Positions 10,233 through 23,976 of a DNA stretch of 64,000 nt are shown here, one piece after another. This DNA comes from Hymenochaete sp. R1. Lineage: Eukaryota > Basidiomycota > Agaricomycetes > Hymenochaetales > Hymenochaetaceae. The DNA is taken from NCBI GenBank assembly GCA_019400425.1, contig JAFREE010000028.1:124001-188000 (forward strand), given 5' to 3'. The notes beneath the pieces were generated by a model. The model made no database searches. It was not told the origin of the DNA and saw nothing but the letters and a program-made list of their open reading frames with translations. The translations under genes were made by a program, and so were the position numbers. Within the stretch, counting starts at the first letter, position 1. Each line of letters begins with the position of its first letter.

Positions 10233-13200
10233 ATGTCCTGGGACTTTGCCGTAGATGACCTACGGAAACAGATAGCAGAACTCAACAGCAAGCTTGCCGT
10301 CCAAGGTAATGTGGCTCAACCTGTGTACCAGAGCCTACCTCACTTGACAACATGCACCTTCAGGCGTCCAGCTCGGGGAGCAACAAAGTATAATCATCAA
10401 GAATGAAAACGAACTGGGGGGTCTCAGAGATAGCTATGGGGAAGCCATATACAAGGTGTGTAGTATTTCTTGAGGATGTTCATTGCTGTAGATAAGATTC
10501 ATCTTCGTTCTATAGCTCCGAGAAGAAGCCGATCGTGCAATACAACTAGAAAAGGAGGCCAAGAAAGCTCGAGAGGAGTTTACAAACGAGAGGCTGACTC
10601 GTGAGAATGTGGAGAAGGCATTGCGTACGGCAAATGCGGAACGGGAGAAAGAAGTTGAATCGCTGAGGCAGACGCAGTACCTCGTGGACCGACTCGCCAG
10701 TGACTCGAACGACACAAATTTTAAGACCGAGAAACTTTTGAAGGAAAAGTCTAAGCTGGAATCACAGGTCCGAGAGCTGCAAGGAGAATTGAGTAGGTGC
10801 CAGGTCGTGGTGATGCCACCCCCGAAAACTCCTCTTCGACCGAGGTCTTCCTCCCTCTCGAATATCAACAAAGTCGTACAACTCGAACGAAACATGGAAC
10901 AAATGCAAGCGTCTGCATCTGCATCTCAGTTGGAAGCCAATTCAGCTAAGGAGAAATTGTCGAAGGCGAAGTCAGACCTTCTGATGGTGGAGAACGAGAA
11001 GGCGGCGTTGGAGAAGCGACTGAGGGACATGGATTCCAGTCTGCGTCGTCTCACAGATGACCAGGACGAACTGCAGAGAGAAATCGAGTTCCTTCGTGCT
11101 CAAAGCTCTTCTTCGCGCGAGCAGGATCTTATGGACCGACTCGAACACGAGGAGGCCAGGGCCAGTCTTCTGGAGAAGGAACTCGCCCAAATGAGCCGAG
11201 TGCGGAACATGAAAAGCTCCGTTGATCGACTGACAGCTCAACTCCAGGGTGAAGTTTCTAAGCGGGAAGCTGCTGAATTTCGGGAAATCGAGATCACGCA
11301 AGAACGCGAAGAGGCACTCAACGAGCTCCATGACCTACGACAATCTATGGATGACCTTCGATTGTCATTAGAGGCCAAAAATTCATATATTCATGATTTG
11401 GAAGGTCGCAATAGGTATGCTTGGAACTTGTTAGACCGTCTTCTGAGCTGATGTCATTTATAGGGACATGCGCCAACAGCATTCTGCCGTGTCCTGTAAT
11501 CCTGGGAGTAGTCCGCGAATTGACGAACAGCAGCTGGATGAAATATTCAATGCTATTGGCCGGCTGCGAGGCGAACGTGACGAGCTTAGTAATCATCTTG
11601 AATTCGCACAGATGGAGGCACAATTCAAGATCGAGGCGCTTGAAAGCCAGTTATCTCAGAAAGGCGCAGATATTGATCCATCGCACGCGCCGAGCCTTCG
11701 CAGCAATACATACGATAAAGTTCGGCTCGCGTTGCCCGCTCTTGCGGTGTCCGTTCAACATCTCGAAACCCAGAATGTAGCTCTTGCGAATCGACTGGCC
11801 CAATCACAATTCTCAGACGTTCATCTACACCCCAACAGCTCTGAAGAGCTCATTTCTCTTCAGACCAAACTCCATGAGCAAGAGGCCGAGCGATCCCGCC
11901 TCAGTTTGGAAGTTGCTTCTTTGGAAGACAAGGCCCGAGAGAAGAACGAACACTTCGAGCAGGAAGTTACTCATCTAAGCAGCGTGCTCGCGTCCAAAGA
12001 AGAGCAAATTGCTGATGTCAATTTCCGTCTTACCGATGCGATTGTCGGGCATCAACAAGAGAGAGATAGACGTACCGTCGTTGAAGCGCAACTTAGGGAC
12101 TTGCAGGTCGAATACGATACACTCAAACAAGAACTTGCTGATGTCCAAGAGAATTGCGATCAATTGGAAGCGAGGCAAGCTTCTGGCATGTCTTCGAATG
12201 CTATCACCGCATCCCTTAGGAACGAGATTCAGGAGCTGAAGTCCCGCATCTTGCGTCGAACGGAACAGATAGGCTTGCATCAACATGATATAAAACGATT
12301 GGAGACGAACCTGAGCCTGTCGGAGGAAAGGCAGGAAGAAATGGCAAACGAGCTGGAAACCCTTCGCATGGAAAACGCTGCTATGCTTGAAGACTGTTCA
12401 GTGGCGAGAAATGATCGCGACAATGCACAGAGTGCTCTCGCAAGTTCCGAACAGGAATTCGAACGTCTATCTTCCTTGATAAAGGAGAACGAGGAAGCAG
12501 CCAAAGAACTCCAAGCTACCATTGCCTCCCTGAACGACGAAGGAGCGAAGTCTAAATCAAGCCACGCCGACGAGGTTGCAGCGCTTACGACCGAATGCGA
12601 GGAGCGTGATAACCGCATCACGTCGTTGCTCGGATGTATAGCAGCTAGCAAGGCTAAATTAGTTGAAGTTCAGGACCACGTCACCGAACAGACATCTGAA
12701 CTAGCGTCAGCCCGCGCTGTCTCAGAACGACTGACGTCAGAAGACCAAAAACGCGAATTGAAATTCCAGTCGACACTTGCGAAAGAAACTGAACTTCGTG
12801 ACCAACAGCTGAAAGCTGTCAAGACCGAGCTCAGCAATATCATCCGGGCTCACAATGAGGCGCAATCTGCCCTGCAGCGAGCACGAGAAGAACTTGAACG
12901 AAATCGAGTCGAAGTCGAAGAACTGCAGTCAAAGGTGGAGGCCGCGGAGAGGGAAGCACACGACAACAGGTCGCAGAACGAAGCTTCCGCTTGGCTCAAG
13001 GCTGATCTGAGTAGCGTGCAGCAGAGCCTTTGTTCTACAAAAGAAGAATTGAAGCGTCGTTTCGATGAGCTACGCGCAACAAGTGATCAACTTTGCCTTT
13101 CTGAAGAGGAGAAAGCGAATGCACTGCGCATGGCCGAAGCCAAAGCTGCGGAGTCTGCTTCATTGAAACAGAAGGTTGAACAGCTCTCGCGGGAACTCGA

Positions 13201-15203
13201 AAAGCAAGCTACAGCGCACCAAAATCCTGTTTCCGATGGATGTGCCAAGGATCATGCCCTTAAGGAGATGCAAGACAAAGCGGCGACGTTCGAAACAGAA
13301 CGCATTGATCTCTTGACCAGACTTTCCGAATTTGAACAAGATTCTCAACGCGTAAGTAGGGACAAAATGGCGCTTCAATCTACGTTTGAAGAGGAGAACG
13401 CGCGATACGCACAGAAGGTGGCGATGTTGGAAGAACAAGTTCGAAGTCTCGAGTCGCAGGTCGAGCAACAAACAAAGGCACTGGGATCATCGTTTCAGGA
13501 ACTTGAAGACGAACAAGACACAGTACACAATGTGTTGGACAAATCTAGGAAAGAACTCGAGGAACTCAACTCTGCCCACGAGCTTCTTCTGGTGGAACAC
13601 GGCGTTTTGCACGAAGAAAGGAACAAGGAAGTGCAGAGGCTTCAGTCGGAGATTGACATCCTCAAAAACAACGTTGATCAACTGCAGCGCGCTTTGGAAA
13701 AAGACAACAGCGCTCATCAACAGGATACGGAAGCGCTTCAGGCCGAACTACGTACCGTTAAAGAAGAACATAATTCTTTCAGTGATACCGAGAGAGAGCT
13801 TCGACAGAAGATTTCTTCCTACGAACGGCAGCTTGAAGAAGTTCGATCCGAACTCATGGCGATTAAGGACGAAAATAATGCTCTACAATCAGATCTCGAC
13901 CAGGTCAACGCTGAACGCCAACGCGCCTGCCTGGAAAACCAGTCTCTTGCTCATAAATTACACCTTTCGAAGAACGAGCTTTCAGACGTGCATAAGGAGC
14001 TGGTTCGGATGAAAGATGCGTTGGCGCACTCCGAAAAGTCAGGAAAAGGTGCAGAAATGAAGCTACTCTTGATGAGCCAGCAGAACGAGCGTACCATCAC
14101 GGCTCTCCGTGCAGAACTTAAGGAGCATGAGAAGGACGGCGAAAGAATTCAGACTTTGCAACGGTATGTTGGAGAGATGAAGGAACAGATCGGTGAAATG
14201 GAGGTCAACCTACGCTCGAAGAACGCAGAAATCGAAGAGAACGATGATAAATTCATACAGTAAGAGAGAACTCCTTTTGACTCTTCGGTATTGCTCACTG
14301 CCGCATTTTAGGTTGCTGAAAGAGAAGAAGAAACTCACAAGCAAGGTGGAAACGCTGACAAAGAGGAACAATAATCTACTAAGCAAGCTAGCTATAGCGG
14401 GTCCTCCAGCTCAAGCTCAAGCAGAACCACAAAGTTCCCATAGCTCATCTAATGCGCCTGTCATACCTTTACCTGCCAGTTCTCATGGTGGATTCGAACG
14501 CCGGACGAGCCGCCGGCTCTCTAATGTCACTCACGAGCCCTCGGAGTCGATCGCCGAACAGCCCTCATCATCGGTAGCTAAACCGAGGTTATCTACACGC
14601 CCTTCTTTACCTCAAGATACAGCGGTTGACCCCTCAAGGAGGTTGTCGCATAAGAGAGCTCGAACCATCTCGCCATCATTTGACGAAATCCCTGTTACGA
14701 CGTATATTGGTCAGAAGCGACCTTTGCCAGATGACGATCTAGCGCCAATGGCAACGGAAGCCCGTTTTCCTGATATGGCACCTCTCACCTCCAGGAAATC
14801 ATCGACCCCTCCCAAGTTTGCTTCACAGTACAATCCATCATCAAACGGAGCATCTAAGTTTGCCGATGAGTGCACAACCACCCCGAGGCATCGCCGACCG
14901 TTACAAGCGTTGAAGACGGGATTTACGCCAGTCCGGAGGCAAAATCCTCTGCCCAAGTCGCAAGTCCAACCATCACCCATACGAAAATCCAGCGCGACTC
15001 GAGATTTAAGTGCACCTGTGATTTCGGACGTCACGAACAGTCCGCCGAAGGCCAAGCGCGCTCTTGTATTGGATCCAGCTACTGAAGCGCGTCCTAAGCC
15101 TTCGAATAACAGAGGTTGGTTAGACAAGCTTCAGTCGAGGGGACTTGGTAGCAACCCTTTGTCGCGTACGCGTCAACGTTCGGATGACAGGGAACATTCT
15201 TAA
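10233..15203 (+). CDS. very long coiled-coil protein of unknown function (~1,580 aa)
   Basis: Not recognised as a named family. Exon 1 starts MSWDFAVDDLRKQIAELN. Four introns follow, near 10304-10363, 10457-10516, 11414-11463 and 14263-14311. Residues from roughly 10 to 1,290 are almost uninterrupted heptad-type coiled coil rich in Glu, Gln, Lys and Leu. A short break is near the Pro-rich stretch VVMPPPKTPLRPRSSS (about residue 150). The last ~250 residues are different: Ser/Pro/Arg-rich, disordered, with basic clusters (SHKRARTIS, NSPPKAKRAL, SRTRQRSDD) that could be nuclear or microtubule-binding signals. The layout suggests a structural scaffold (spindle pole, kinetochore or microtubule organiser). 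Generic coiled-coil similarity to myosin tails or golgins would be misleading. Gene structure is well supported; function is open. Confidence 0.8.
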
Positions 15204-15505
15204 CTTCTCAGCATGCGTTTTCTTTAATATTATTACCCGTGTCTATGATCACCCGCATCTGTACTTGTAATCACGACATTGACTTTATGCCGCAATCTAT
15301 TTTTATCTGAATTTTCTTCGAATAAAATACTTGTTTGACCGAAAGGAAAGACGGTGAAGCCCGCGCTGATCTTTCAAAGTTGTTGCCGCCCACCGCCCCC
15401 GGAGTAATGTCATGTGCCATCAGCTTTGCTTTCGAGAGTTAACTGCCATAACCATGGTTTCTCTTGGCTACTATTCACTATTCACTGCTCTACTGCTTCA
15501 CGGTC
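15204..15505. other. intergenic between coiled-coil and tomosyn-like genes
   Basis: 302 bp with an AATAAA at 15323-15328 that could be the polyadenylation signal of the upstream gene. The rest is presumably promoter of the downstream gene. Nothing else seen. Confidence 0.45.
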
Positions 15506-18500
15506 ATGTTTGGATCTGGGAAAACGTATCTAGATCTTTCTTACGACCTGCGCGACAAGCGTGACTGGAGAATAGCTGTGATACGAGAGCTAGACTTCCT
15601 GGCGCAACCACATGCTCTGGCTATCGAACCCGCCAGCGGTCTCCTTGCAGTTGGTCAGTGGACAGAAATAGGATTTGTTCCAAATCATACCCTAACGGAA
15701 GTTGTATAGGGACTAATTTTGGAAAGATACTGCTGTTTGGATCATTGCCGACGGCGCATGTTCTCAGAGTTCCTGGAAACCGAGCCGTAAAGATGATGGG
15801 ATTCGCTGCCCTTGTCTTCAAGCTGGTTTGTATTGGTAAAATGAAACTTTATCAGTCAATATTATTATTAAAATATGTGTGCAGATGATATGGGAACCCT
15901 TCATGTGTGGGATCTAAGTCAATTAGGAAACGCGAAACTCGTAGCATCCCAAACGTTTGACAACACAGTTTGGTACGTCGAGCACAATCACGGATGATGA
16001 TAAGGCTTTATTAAAGACGGATCATCCAGCTGCTTGACCACATCCCCCCATCACAGTCACGTATGGTCTTACCAACCTTTTCGACATGTTTCTGGGCTCT
16101 CTCTGATTCAGCCTAGATTTTCATAGGGACGGAGCGAGGCGTGTCCACCTATGATCTCCTGTGTCATATCAGATCTCCATATATTATTCCCAAGGTATGG
16201 AAGGCATATGAATCAAATCGCTCGAAGATACGTCAAGCGCAGGATTTCAATAGCTCGTGAGTGGGTTCGACCCGGCGATCGTCTCAAGATTACGACACTG
16301 ACATACGTTGCAGCGACTCGTACTTAGTTGACATCGTGATTCACCCTCGAGACCTCAATCTCGTATTTATCGCGTTTTCGGGTACGTAGTGTTGTTATGT
16401 GCTGTGGTTCGAGACTAATTAAAATCCACCAGGTGGAATTATATTATTCGATCTGGTCAGCCAACCTCATGCCGATCCTGAATTCTTTCACTAACAGAGT
16501 ATCTGTAGACGGAGCGCAAATCTCTTCATCATTACGAGCTCATGATACCGCCTGGTTGTCCCGGGGCCGTAGGTTATCACGATCCTGTGAGCCATTTCAA
16601 CTCGTGCCTCAGACGATATTGACTGTTATCAGGACCTTATGTCAGCCCGGTACCCAGTGTTGACTTCCCTGTCTATCCATGCATCTGGTCAACTATTCAT
16701 CACAGGTCACCTTGACGGGTCGATAGCGTTCTGGGCTGTCGAGGATGAGGATCATCCCCTGATGGTTCGAACGCTGGAGAAGGTGGATATCAACTTTCCA
16801 GATGGAGAACAGCTAGAAGCAGCTCTATCAAACAAGGGTCAGGTTCCCCAAGTGCTGGCCAACATCCCACGACCAGAGCCTATTTTCAAAGTCAGCTGGA
16901 GCTCCTTCGGTACCCAGGTTCCAAGCGATCCTTATTCATGCGGACAGACTGTCGTTATACTCGGTGGAATGTTCCCAGGGCAGGGAAGTGGCTTGTCTGT
17001 CCTGCGTTTTTCTCCCCTCGCTCTGCCAAACATTACTTCGCCTCGGCAGCCGCTAGCGCCGGAACTCCGAAAGATGCTTAACTCGTCGTTCGCGAATGAC
17101 GCTCAGTATCCATATACGACTACATCAAACAGTGTGGTGTCTGACTTCTTGCTGATACCGAAGGAATCGCCCCTCTTTAACGGGACCTCCAATCCAGAAA
17201 TGATTCTTGCGTTGATCGAAGGTCGTGACCTTGCTAGTATAGAGGTCCAAGAATTCCCCCCGCCCGCGTTCGGTATTGGAATGCTTGCCCAGAAGAGCCA
17301 GGAAGAAAAAAATGAAAACGTGTTAAACGCGGACTTAGCGTCTACTTTCCAGGATCTCTCACTCCATGGAAAACCCAGAAAACTCAATGAGCGCCTTCCT
17401 AACCAACTGTGGTCAGGCTTTTTCGGAGTCAATGACGGTGACATAATCCATTTGGAGAGCGATGATTATGAAGCTCTGACAAGTGCCGCATATCGCGATT
17501 CCTCGAGACCAACGAGTGTAGGTAAGGCAGGGATAGCTTGGGTAAACTACGGGGATCAAGACCAGACTCGGGCTCTCAAATCGACCACGCGACAGGCGCA
17601 TCGTTTAATTATAACGCATCATAGGGATTTTGCGGTGCGCTTTCAAGACATCAGTCCTCAATTACTCATAGGATCCGTGACCGAGCCTCTCAGGACACAG
17701 TATCCTGCTCCTTTACATCATCTAACTATCAGTCTCACTTCCTTGATACATGACGATGGTGTGCGAGCCCTCAAAAGCCTTCCGAACATGTCTGAAATTC
17801 AATTTGTTGCCCTCGCAACGGAGTCTCGGGAATGTACGATAGTGCTTCGAAGTGGACATGTCATTATTTACCGATTCTCACTTCAAGGAAGAGGGAGATC
17901 CAGAGAATCTCTACCTCGTGATGGAATATTCGATCTAACTTACATTCAGGCCAATTCTGACTCTTTCCATCCTCTTGTCATGATCGATTTAAACGCTGGT
18001 CCAGTCTCAGCTTGCGAGGTATCGGAAATAGGTGTGGAATCCTGTTACCTCCCGATGAAAGATATTGAATACAAAGTAGGTTTTGTGGCAATAGCTTACC
18101 GAGATGGGTCTCTGGCTGTTATCGATCTTCGAGGTCCACGCATTATTTATCGCGATAATGGAAAGTCTCGGAAGCGTGTGTCACTTTCCATCCATAAACA
18201 CGAGGATGAGAAACAAACTGTTTCAATGAATTGGGTCGTTTGTGGCACTAATGAAGGTGATGGGATGTTCGTCCAAGATTTTTTTCCCGCTAATAATAAA
18301 CTTTTTTTTCATAGACTCGACACCTCGACTGCGTCTTTTAGTTACTCGACAGTCAGGCCAGACTCGACTGTTAAATATTTCGAGAACATCTGTTGGTGAC
18401 TGGCAAGTGATCGATTCGGGATTAAAGCTCGACGGACCAGAGCGACCTCTTCCTCGGGGGACATTCATACTACAAGCACTGAAAGGAACAAGTCGCACGG

Positions 18501-19646
18501 CTTCACGGGCGCTTTTTAGGGAGGCTGTATATGGCCGATCAGAGCCCAACCCTTCCAACGAATCGAAGGAATGGGATCAAGATGCACATTCTTTTTTCAT
18601 CTCTACCGGGGAGAAGGGGGCAAGATGTAACATTAACATCAATGGCCCAAGAGCTGGCAAGGCCGAATGGGGGAGCAAAGTTGAATGCGTACGGGTCATC
18701 GGGAGAAACGGTTTGCTCGTATGACTGACTACGCGAATACCTGTACTAACTAACTGTGATAGGTGTACATGTACTAGTTGTTGTGACCGAGAATAGGGAT
18801 GCTCTGGTGTATTCGATACCATTTCTGGAACTTATGCATAACTTCCGCTTACCGAAGCGAGAATCATCGTAAGAAATTTGTTCTTGTAACTTTATTTTTT
18901 CGCTAATCAAATGCGCTGAAGTTTGAATCTTTTTTGTTTGGATGATACCGGGGACTTCATTGACTGGTCATACGACGAGAAGTCTGATGGTATCGTTGGA
19001 GCAACCTTAGGAACCCTTTTCGCCTTACATAGAGTCTTTGATGAACCAATCATAGACCTCACTGTGGGTCGAAAGGCTCCACCTTCATTACCACCTCTCG
19101 TTCCTCTGGCGCCGGTGAGCTATATCGGCTCGTGGTTCAACTTCGACAAAGGAAAGAACGGTGACGCTATCGATGATCTTCGTGAGTCACTTCCTGTGCT
19201 TGAGTTGACGACATTAACACTATATGTAACAATAGTGGGGGGTTCAGATAGGCCAATTCCGCAAGATGCAGAAACCTCAACGATTGTGAACAACGAATTG
19301 CAGAGACAAATGCAGAGCAGAGCACAGGCGATTGCCGCCCAGGCCAGCGCGGCTAGTTCAAACTTATATTCAAATATTTACTCTGCTATCGAGAATCGAG
19401 GGTACGCTTCCACATGAGGAGCGCTTACTTTTAAAACTGAAACATTCCTTTGTCTTGTAATAACAGCGAGTTGCTGCAGAGTATGCAAGAGTCGACAAGC
19501 GCTTTAGAGGAGGGAGGCAAGCAAATGATGTTAGAGGTCCGTGTATGCAGTCGAGCATATCATGTGCAGTGGATTCTAACGGGAAATCGATATAGGCCAA
19601 AAAATTGACTGCTGCACAGACCGGTAGAAGGTGGTTCGGGCTGTGA
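15506..19646 (+). CDS. tomosyn / Sro7 / Lgl-family exocytosis regulator with SNARE-like tail
   Basis: WD40 double-propeller protein that binds Q-SNAREs and regulates secretory vesicle fusion at polarised growth sites. The N-terminus MFGSGKTYLDLSYDLRDKRDW is followed by HALAIEPASGLLAVG and, after an intron, TNFGKILLFG, as in the first Lgl/tomosyn propeller. Further blades include GTLHVWDLSQLG and ITGHLDGSIAFWAVED. The long exon 16639-18258 carries the Lgl C-terminal region (GFVAIAYRDGSLAVIDLRG). The last exons give NRGELLQSMQESTSALEEGG and AKKL, ending in GRRWFGL, a v-SNARE-like helix. About 1,100 residues with more than ten introns. An in-frame ATG at 15464 would add 14 residues. It converges on UTP14. 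Exact 5' exon joins around 15.9-16.6 kb are less certain than the rest. Confidence 0.82.
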
Positions 19647-19856
19647 ATCTGCTTTGGTTTCATCAGTTTACCTCGCAAACTTTTTCCCAGCTGCATTTTA
19701 AGATACATTATGATACCTTTAAGTTGCGCTATAGTCGGGGATGTGATGGTGTACGTTGAAGAATGGAAAACAAAAGACAGCAACTATTAAAAATCCAACC
19801 AATTGAACTGAGAAAAGAATATTCCCAGACCTGATCTAATTCCTTTTAGAAAAAGG

Positions 19857-22800
19857 TTAAAGCTTTTCGAGTGGATAAATTACAGTGCCCATCTGAAACA
19901 GATATCATTCAGTACATTAGAATGGCTGACGCATGAGTTGCTCACCTTCTTGACAACCCGAGGCAATGTGCCCCTTTGAAACCCGACTCTCGTATTCCAC
20001 TCATTCCCAATCGGCGTGTTCATTCTGGCCTCGTACTGTGCTTTGCTCGTGTAAGGGTAAGGTAGATCTTTTACGACGTATTTCAGTGCCTTTTTGTCTT
20101 TACGCTCCGAAATTATAACGTGAGATTTGCCGTAATCTGCTCGTTGCGCGGGGTCTATGCCAGCGATCTTACTTATGAGATGTGGTTTCGAAGGCAATTT
20201 TTTGGCACCAAGACCGCCCCACGAACCCTAGATGTATGTATAAATTAGACATGTAAGAAAGGCATAGGTATTAGCACTAACCCATCCTGCTAAAGTAGTG
20301 TCAACTTCTCGCGGAGCATCGGCTTCAATCTCTTTCCGCTTCTCTTCAGCAAATTGCTATCGCGTAACCTAAAGTGTCAGAAGATGAACGTGTGTTAGAA
20401 AAAGAGTGATTCGACCTTGATGACATTGTCCCCGGAAAATGCCCTTGCAACGAGCTCACGTTGCTCAAAGGCGTTAGTCTTTACCCCATTCCCCAACATC
20501 GCCTCCTGCTCGTCGACCTCAGTGTTCTCGTCGGAGTCGATTTCTTCAAGTTGTCGTTGCCCTGACATTTGCCGTTTCCCAGGTGTTCGCTGTTGATTTT
20601 TCTTAGCCTTTTTCGAGTCTTTCTTCGCCTTCTTTTTGCTCTGTGCGGTGGATAGTTCCTCTGACGCGGGTGTGTTCACCGCATCAACTTGAAGATCAAG
20701 TACATCATCATTCGTGACCTCGATAACCGCATCGTCATCCTGGAGTTGACGCTCCTCGGTGCCCTTTTTAAGACGTTTTCTAATTTGATGACTGGACTTC
20801 TGCGAACGCGTCATATTCTGTTCAACAACAAGTTCGTTCTTCCGCCTCGAGATTTTTGCTGGTACATCGGATGTATCAACAAGCCAAGGATTTTTCGCCT
20901 CTGCGAATGTGATAGCCAAGCTGGACTGTACTGCAGGTGATGGAGGCGTCACAGAATCGTGTATTTGAAGTATTGGTGTTTTAGCGAGGGAGTCATGTGA
21001 TCGCAGAGTTGAAGTTTCTGAGATGGCAGAAGGAGGCGGAGGGGGCAATTGAGCAGGAATCTGAATTGCTACATCATTAACAACGGTGACTACCTATAAA
21101 AGGAAGGCTTACCTGCGACCCTGGTTGGAACACAAGACGTCCATTCAGCCGCTGCGGTTGGAGAAATTCTGATTCACTTGCTTCGTCACCATTGCTCCCA
21201 TCGGAAGTAGAAGCCCTTTCATTCATTTCTCTCGTGAATCCGTCCAGCTCATGAGCAAGGACTGCGTTTTGCCTTGCAGCCGCATCCTTCATGAACTTCA
21301 TTTGGAACACGCTTTTCGCCTTCGTCGAACTGTCAGGGCCATCTCCGTCCTCGTCAGATAATATTTTCAGGGCTTTGAGTTCGTCGAAGGTACCCTGATG
21401 AGTGATATTGCTTTCTTGACCATCACTTGAGAATGAATCTTCGTCTTCATCCGACCCGCTTCCGATACCATGTATCCTTCTCCGTAACTGCTCACCCTTT
21501 TCAAGCATTTCGTTAATATCCCTTCGCTGATCCTCGTCTACTTCCGCTCGGCCTTTCATAGCCTTCGCCCATTTCCCCGTATTCTTATGCTTTAGCGTCG
21601 CCCGCTCTCTCGCTCTCTCTACTTCTGCCTTCATCCGCTCCTCCTCCAAATCCTCGTCGTTCTTCTCTCCTGAAGCATCAAGTTTAGCCATCAGCTTCGA
21701 GCGTTCCTTCTTGTGTATGCGTCGATACGCCTTGCTCTTGATTTTTGCTACACGCCTGGCTTTCTTATCGGCCCTGAAGGCGAGTTCGCGCATTCTGCGT
21801 AGCTCGGCACGACGTTCAGCGACCTCTTCTACTGTTAGATTTTTCATCATTAAATCTTCCGTCTTGTTGAGGTCCTCGTCTCGTAGTTGGGCTTGCTTCA
21901 ATAAACGATCAATAGAGCTTTCCAGGTCAGTGGTAGGCTATAGCAGTTACAAACGATCAATTATTAGAGCAAAGAAGATATTTATGGAAGTCACCTTGAA
22001 TTTGGTAGTGAGTTCTAGGTTGGAGGATCTGTCGGCTCCTGGTACTTGGAGAGGAAAGCTCAAGTGCTCTGCCTAGCAAAGGGTTCAAAAGCGGTCACTA
22101 CAGAGTAAGCGACGACAATGTATACCTCTCGTATGCGTTTCATGGTGCTTGCCCACTTATCCACTTCTTGCTTCGTTTGCTCATACGCAGCTTCACGGTC
22201 TAACTTTTCTTGAGTCCGTACAGGTAACGGCGCTGGTAGTGGCTGGTTCTTTGCGCTCGAAGACGTGAGGAGTTTCATGGATTTTTTCAGCACTTCAATA
22301 TCTGAATTCCTCCCGGACAAAGGTGCGATCAAATCCTCCAGGCAAAGCTCATTAGAATCTTCGTAACAATTAGAGAGATGATCACATTGGGCAGGAGCAA
22401 CTACACACCTGCTGTCTTTCCACCAAATTCATTCTCAACACCAGTATCTATCACATCCCTCAACAATCGCTTCCTCTTTGTGGATGGAATATTAACTGGT
22501 TGGTCGTCCTCTCGATCGTCGGATTCTTTCTTTCGTTTTGTTCCCACCTCGAGGCCATGAACGAAGTTGTGAAGTGAATGAAGTGCTTCTTCGTTCCCAC
22601 CATCAGAACCTGATATGCCGATGTCCCCTTCATCGTCCTCGGACTCGCTTTCACTGTCGTCTGCTTCACTATCGCCAGACAATCCTTCATCTCTCTTCCC
22701 TATATCACGCAAAGGGCCATCCCGTGAAGGTTGCTTCTCTGTGGATGCGTCTACAGTGTATTGTTCCCCGTTCTCGCCACCCAAAGTGACTCGACCGATC

Positions 22801-23434
22801 AAGACATCCATGAGGTTGTAGTACTCCCCAGCATCGCCTACATCCTCTTCACTATCCGATGCTTGGCTCGAGGCTGCGGCCTCCGATAAAGCTTCAAAAT
22901 TCCCCGGCTTCTCGTCGAGATCCACTTCCAATTGCTTTGTGGGCGGCTTCTTCCTGACTTCTCTTTTCTTTGCCTATAGCACGAGTAATATAAGATGTAA
23001 ATCTCGAGTATCAGACGTAAACTATTGCTTACTTTCTTCCCAAAACTGAGTCCTGCAAATCTGTCTTCGTCACTCTCCCCGAACGCTTCATCACTATCGA
23101 TCTCTTCATCATCATCGCTCCCAAGCTCGTCTTCGTCCTCCCCAATGCCAATCAGCTTTGGCTCTCGTCTTGAGGGGCCTTCGCCATTGCTACTATCATC
23201 ATAGTCGCCATTCCAATGCTCGGCGCCCCGACGTTCATCTTCGTCCAAGGAGAGATTTACATTTCCCCTCCGATTTCTCTCAGGTTCGTAATCATAAACA
23301 TCTACTGACCGAACAGCCTTGCCCTTCCCTTTTGCATCACGACGTTTGGAAGCTAGTGTCTTGCTTTTGAAAGAGCCTTGCGAGAGCAATGAGCGTGGAA
23401 GTGCTGGTCTCTTTCTTGAATATTGCTTGGCCAT
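19857..23434 (-). CDS. UTP14: U3 snoRNP-associated protein Utp14 (SSU processome)
   Basis: Nucleolar component of the small-subunit processome; activates the DEAH helicase Dhr1 that removes U3 snoRNA from pre-18S rRNA. Starts MAKQYSRKRPALPRSLLSQG, followed by a highly acidic region (DEDELGSDDDEEIDSDEAFG). Mid-protein has the Utp14 core (MKKIRE region, then NLTVEEVAERRAELRRMREL and KKARRVAKIKSKAYRRIHKK). The C-terminus has the diagnostic DKKALKYVVKDLPYPYTSKA and EWNTRVGFQRGTLPRVVKK. The last exon adds MGTVIYPLEKL. Total about 1,000 residues over roughly eight exons. A perfect TCACGTGA palindrome lies 91 bp upstream of the ATG. Identification is certain. Confidence 0.93.
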
Positions 23435-23525
23435 TCGATGCAGCGTAATGATCGCGGAAGCAAGAAGAAGTTGAATCCTTGGTGCGATTAATATTGCGAA
23501 CGCGAAAGAAAGATCTCAAATTTCT

Positions 23526-23531
23526 CACGTG
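23526..23531. promoter_or_regulatory. CACGTG E-box upstream of UTP14
   Basis: Full palindrome TCACGTGA (23525-23532), 92 bp before the ATG at 23434. Part of the repeated promoter element described in the findings. Confidence 0.45.
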
Positions 23532-23976
23532 ATTTTAAAATTGTTATCTTATCTTTTATCTCTCAAGTACGTGACGAAACCTACGAAACCCCACCTACTT
23601 GAAAGCATACACTTCGCGCACTTCGATTTCCCCACCGTTGCACAGGTGACACTAAAGATAGTTGAAGTCAAGATATGAAGGGTGGGCAATAGTCCAATCG
23701 GTTTTATCAATAAACAAAGGTGCAAGATATATGAACTAAGAAACTGAATGCGTCAGTGCCGCCACCACCGCGCTGCTACAACTGACGCTTTCAGAGACGA
23801 GTAAGAATGTTGCGATAATTAACATCACCAAAAGAGCTTCTGATATCCGCCTGCTATGGGGATAAGCAGACATAAGAGTATGTGCGAACCCGTCAGCTCT
23901 GGAATAGGATTGAGACCAGACGCTCGAGCGAAACTCACTGACGTTGCAGCCACCCACTACAGGCTTTGCGTATATC

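Noticed and set aside
13386..14012. 208-codon plus-strand ORF in a second frame within the coiled-coil gene
   Set aside because: Basic, Asn/Arg-rich shadow frame of GAA/CAA/AAG-rich coiled-coil codons; the main frame is unmistakable.
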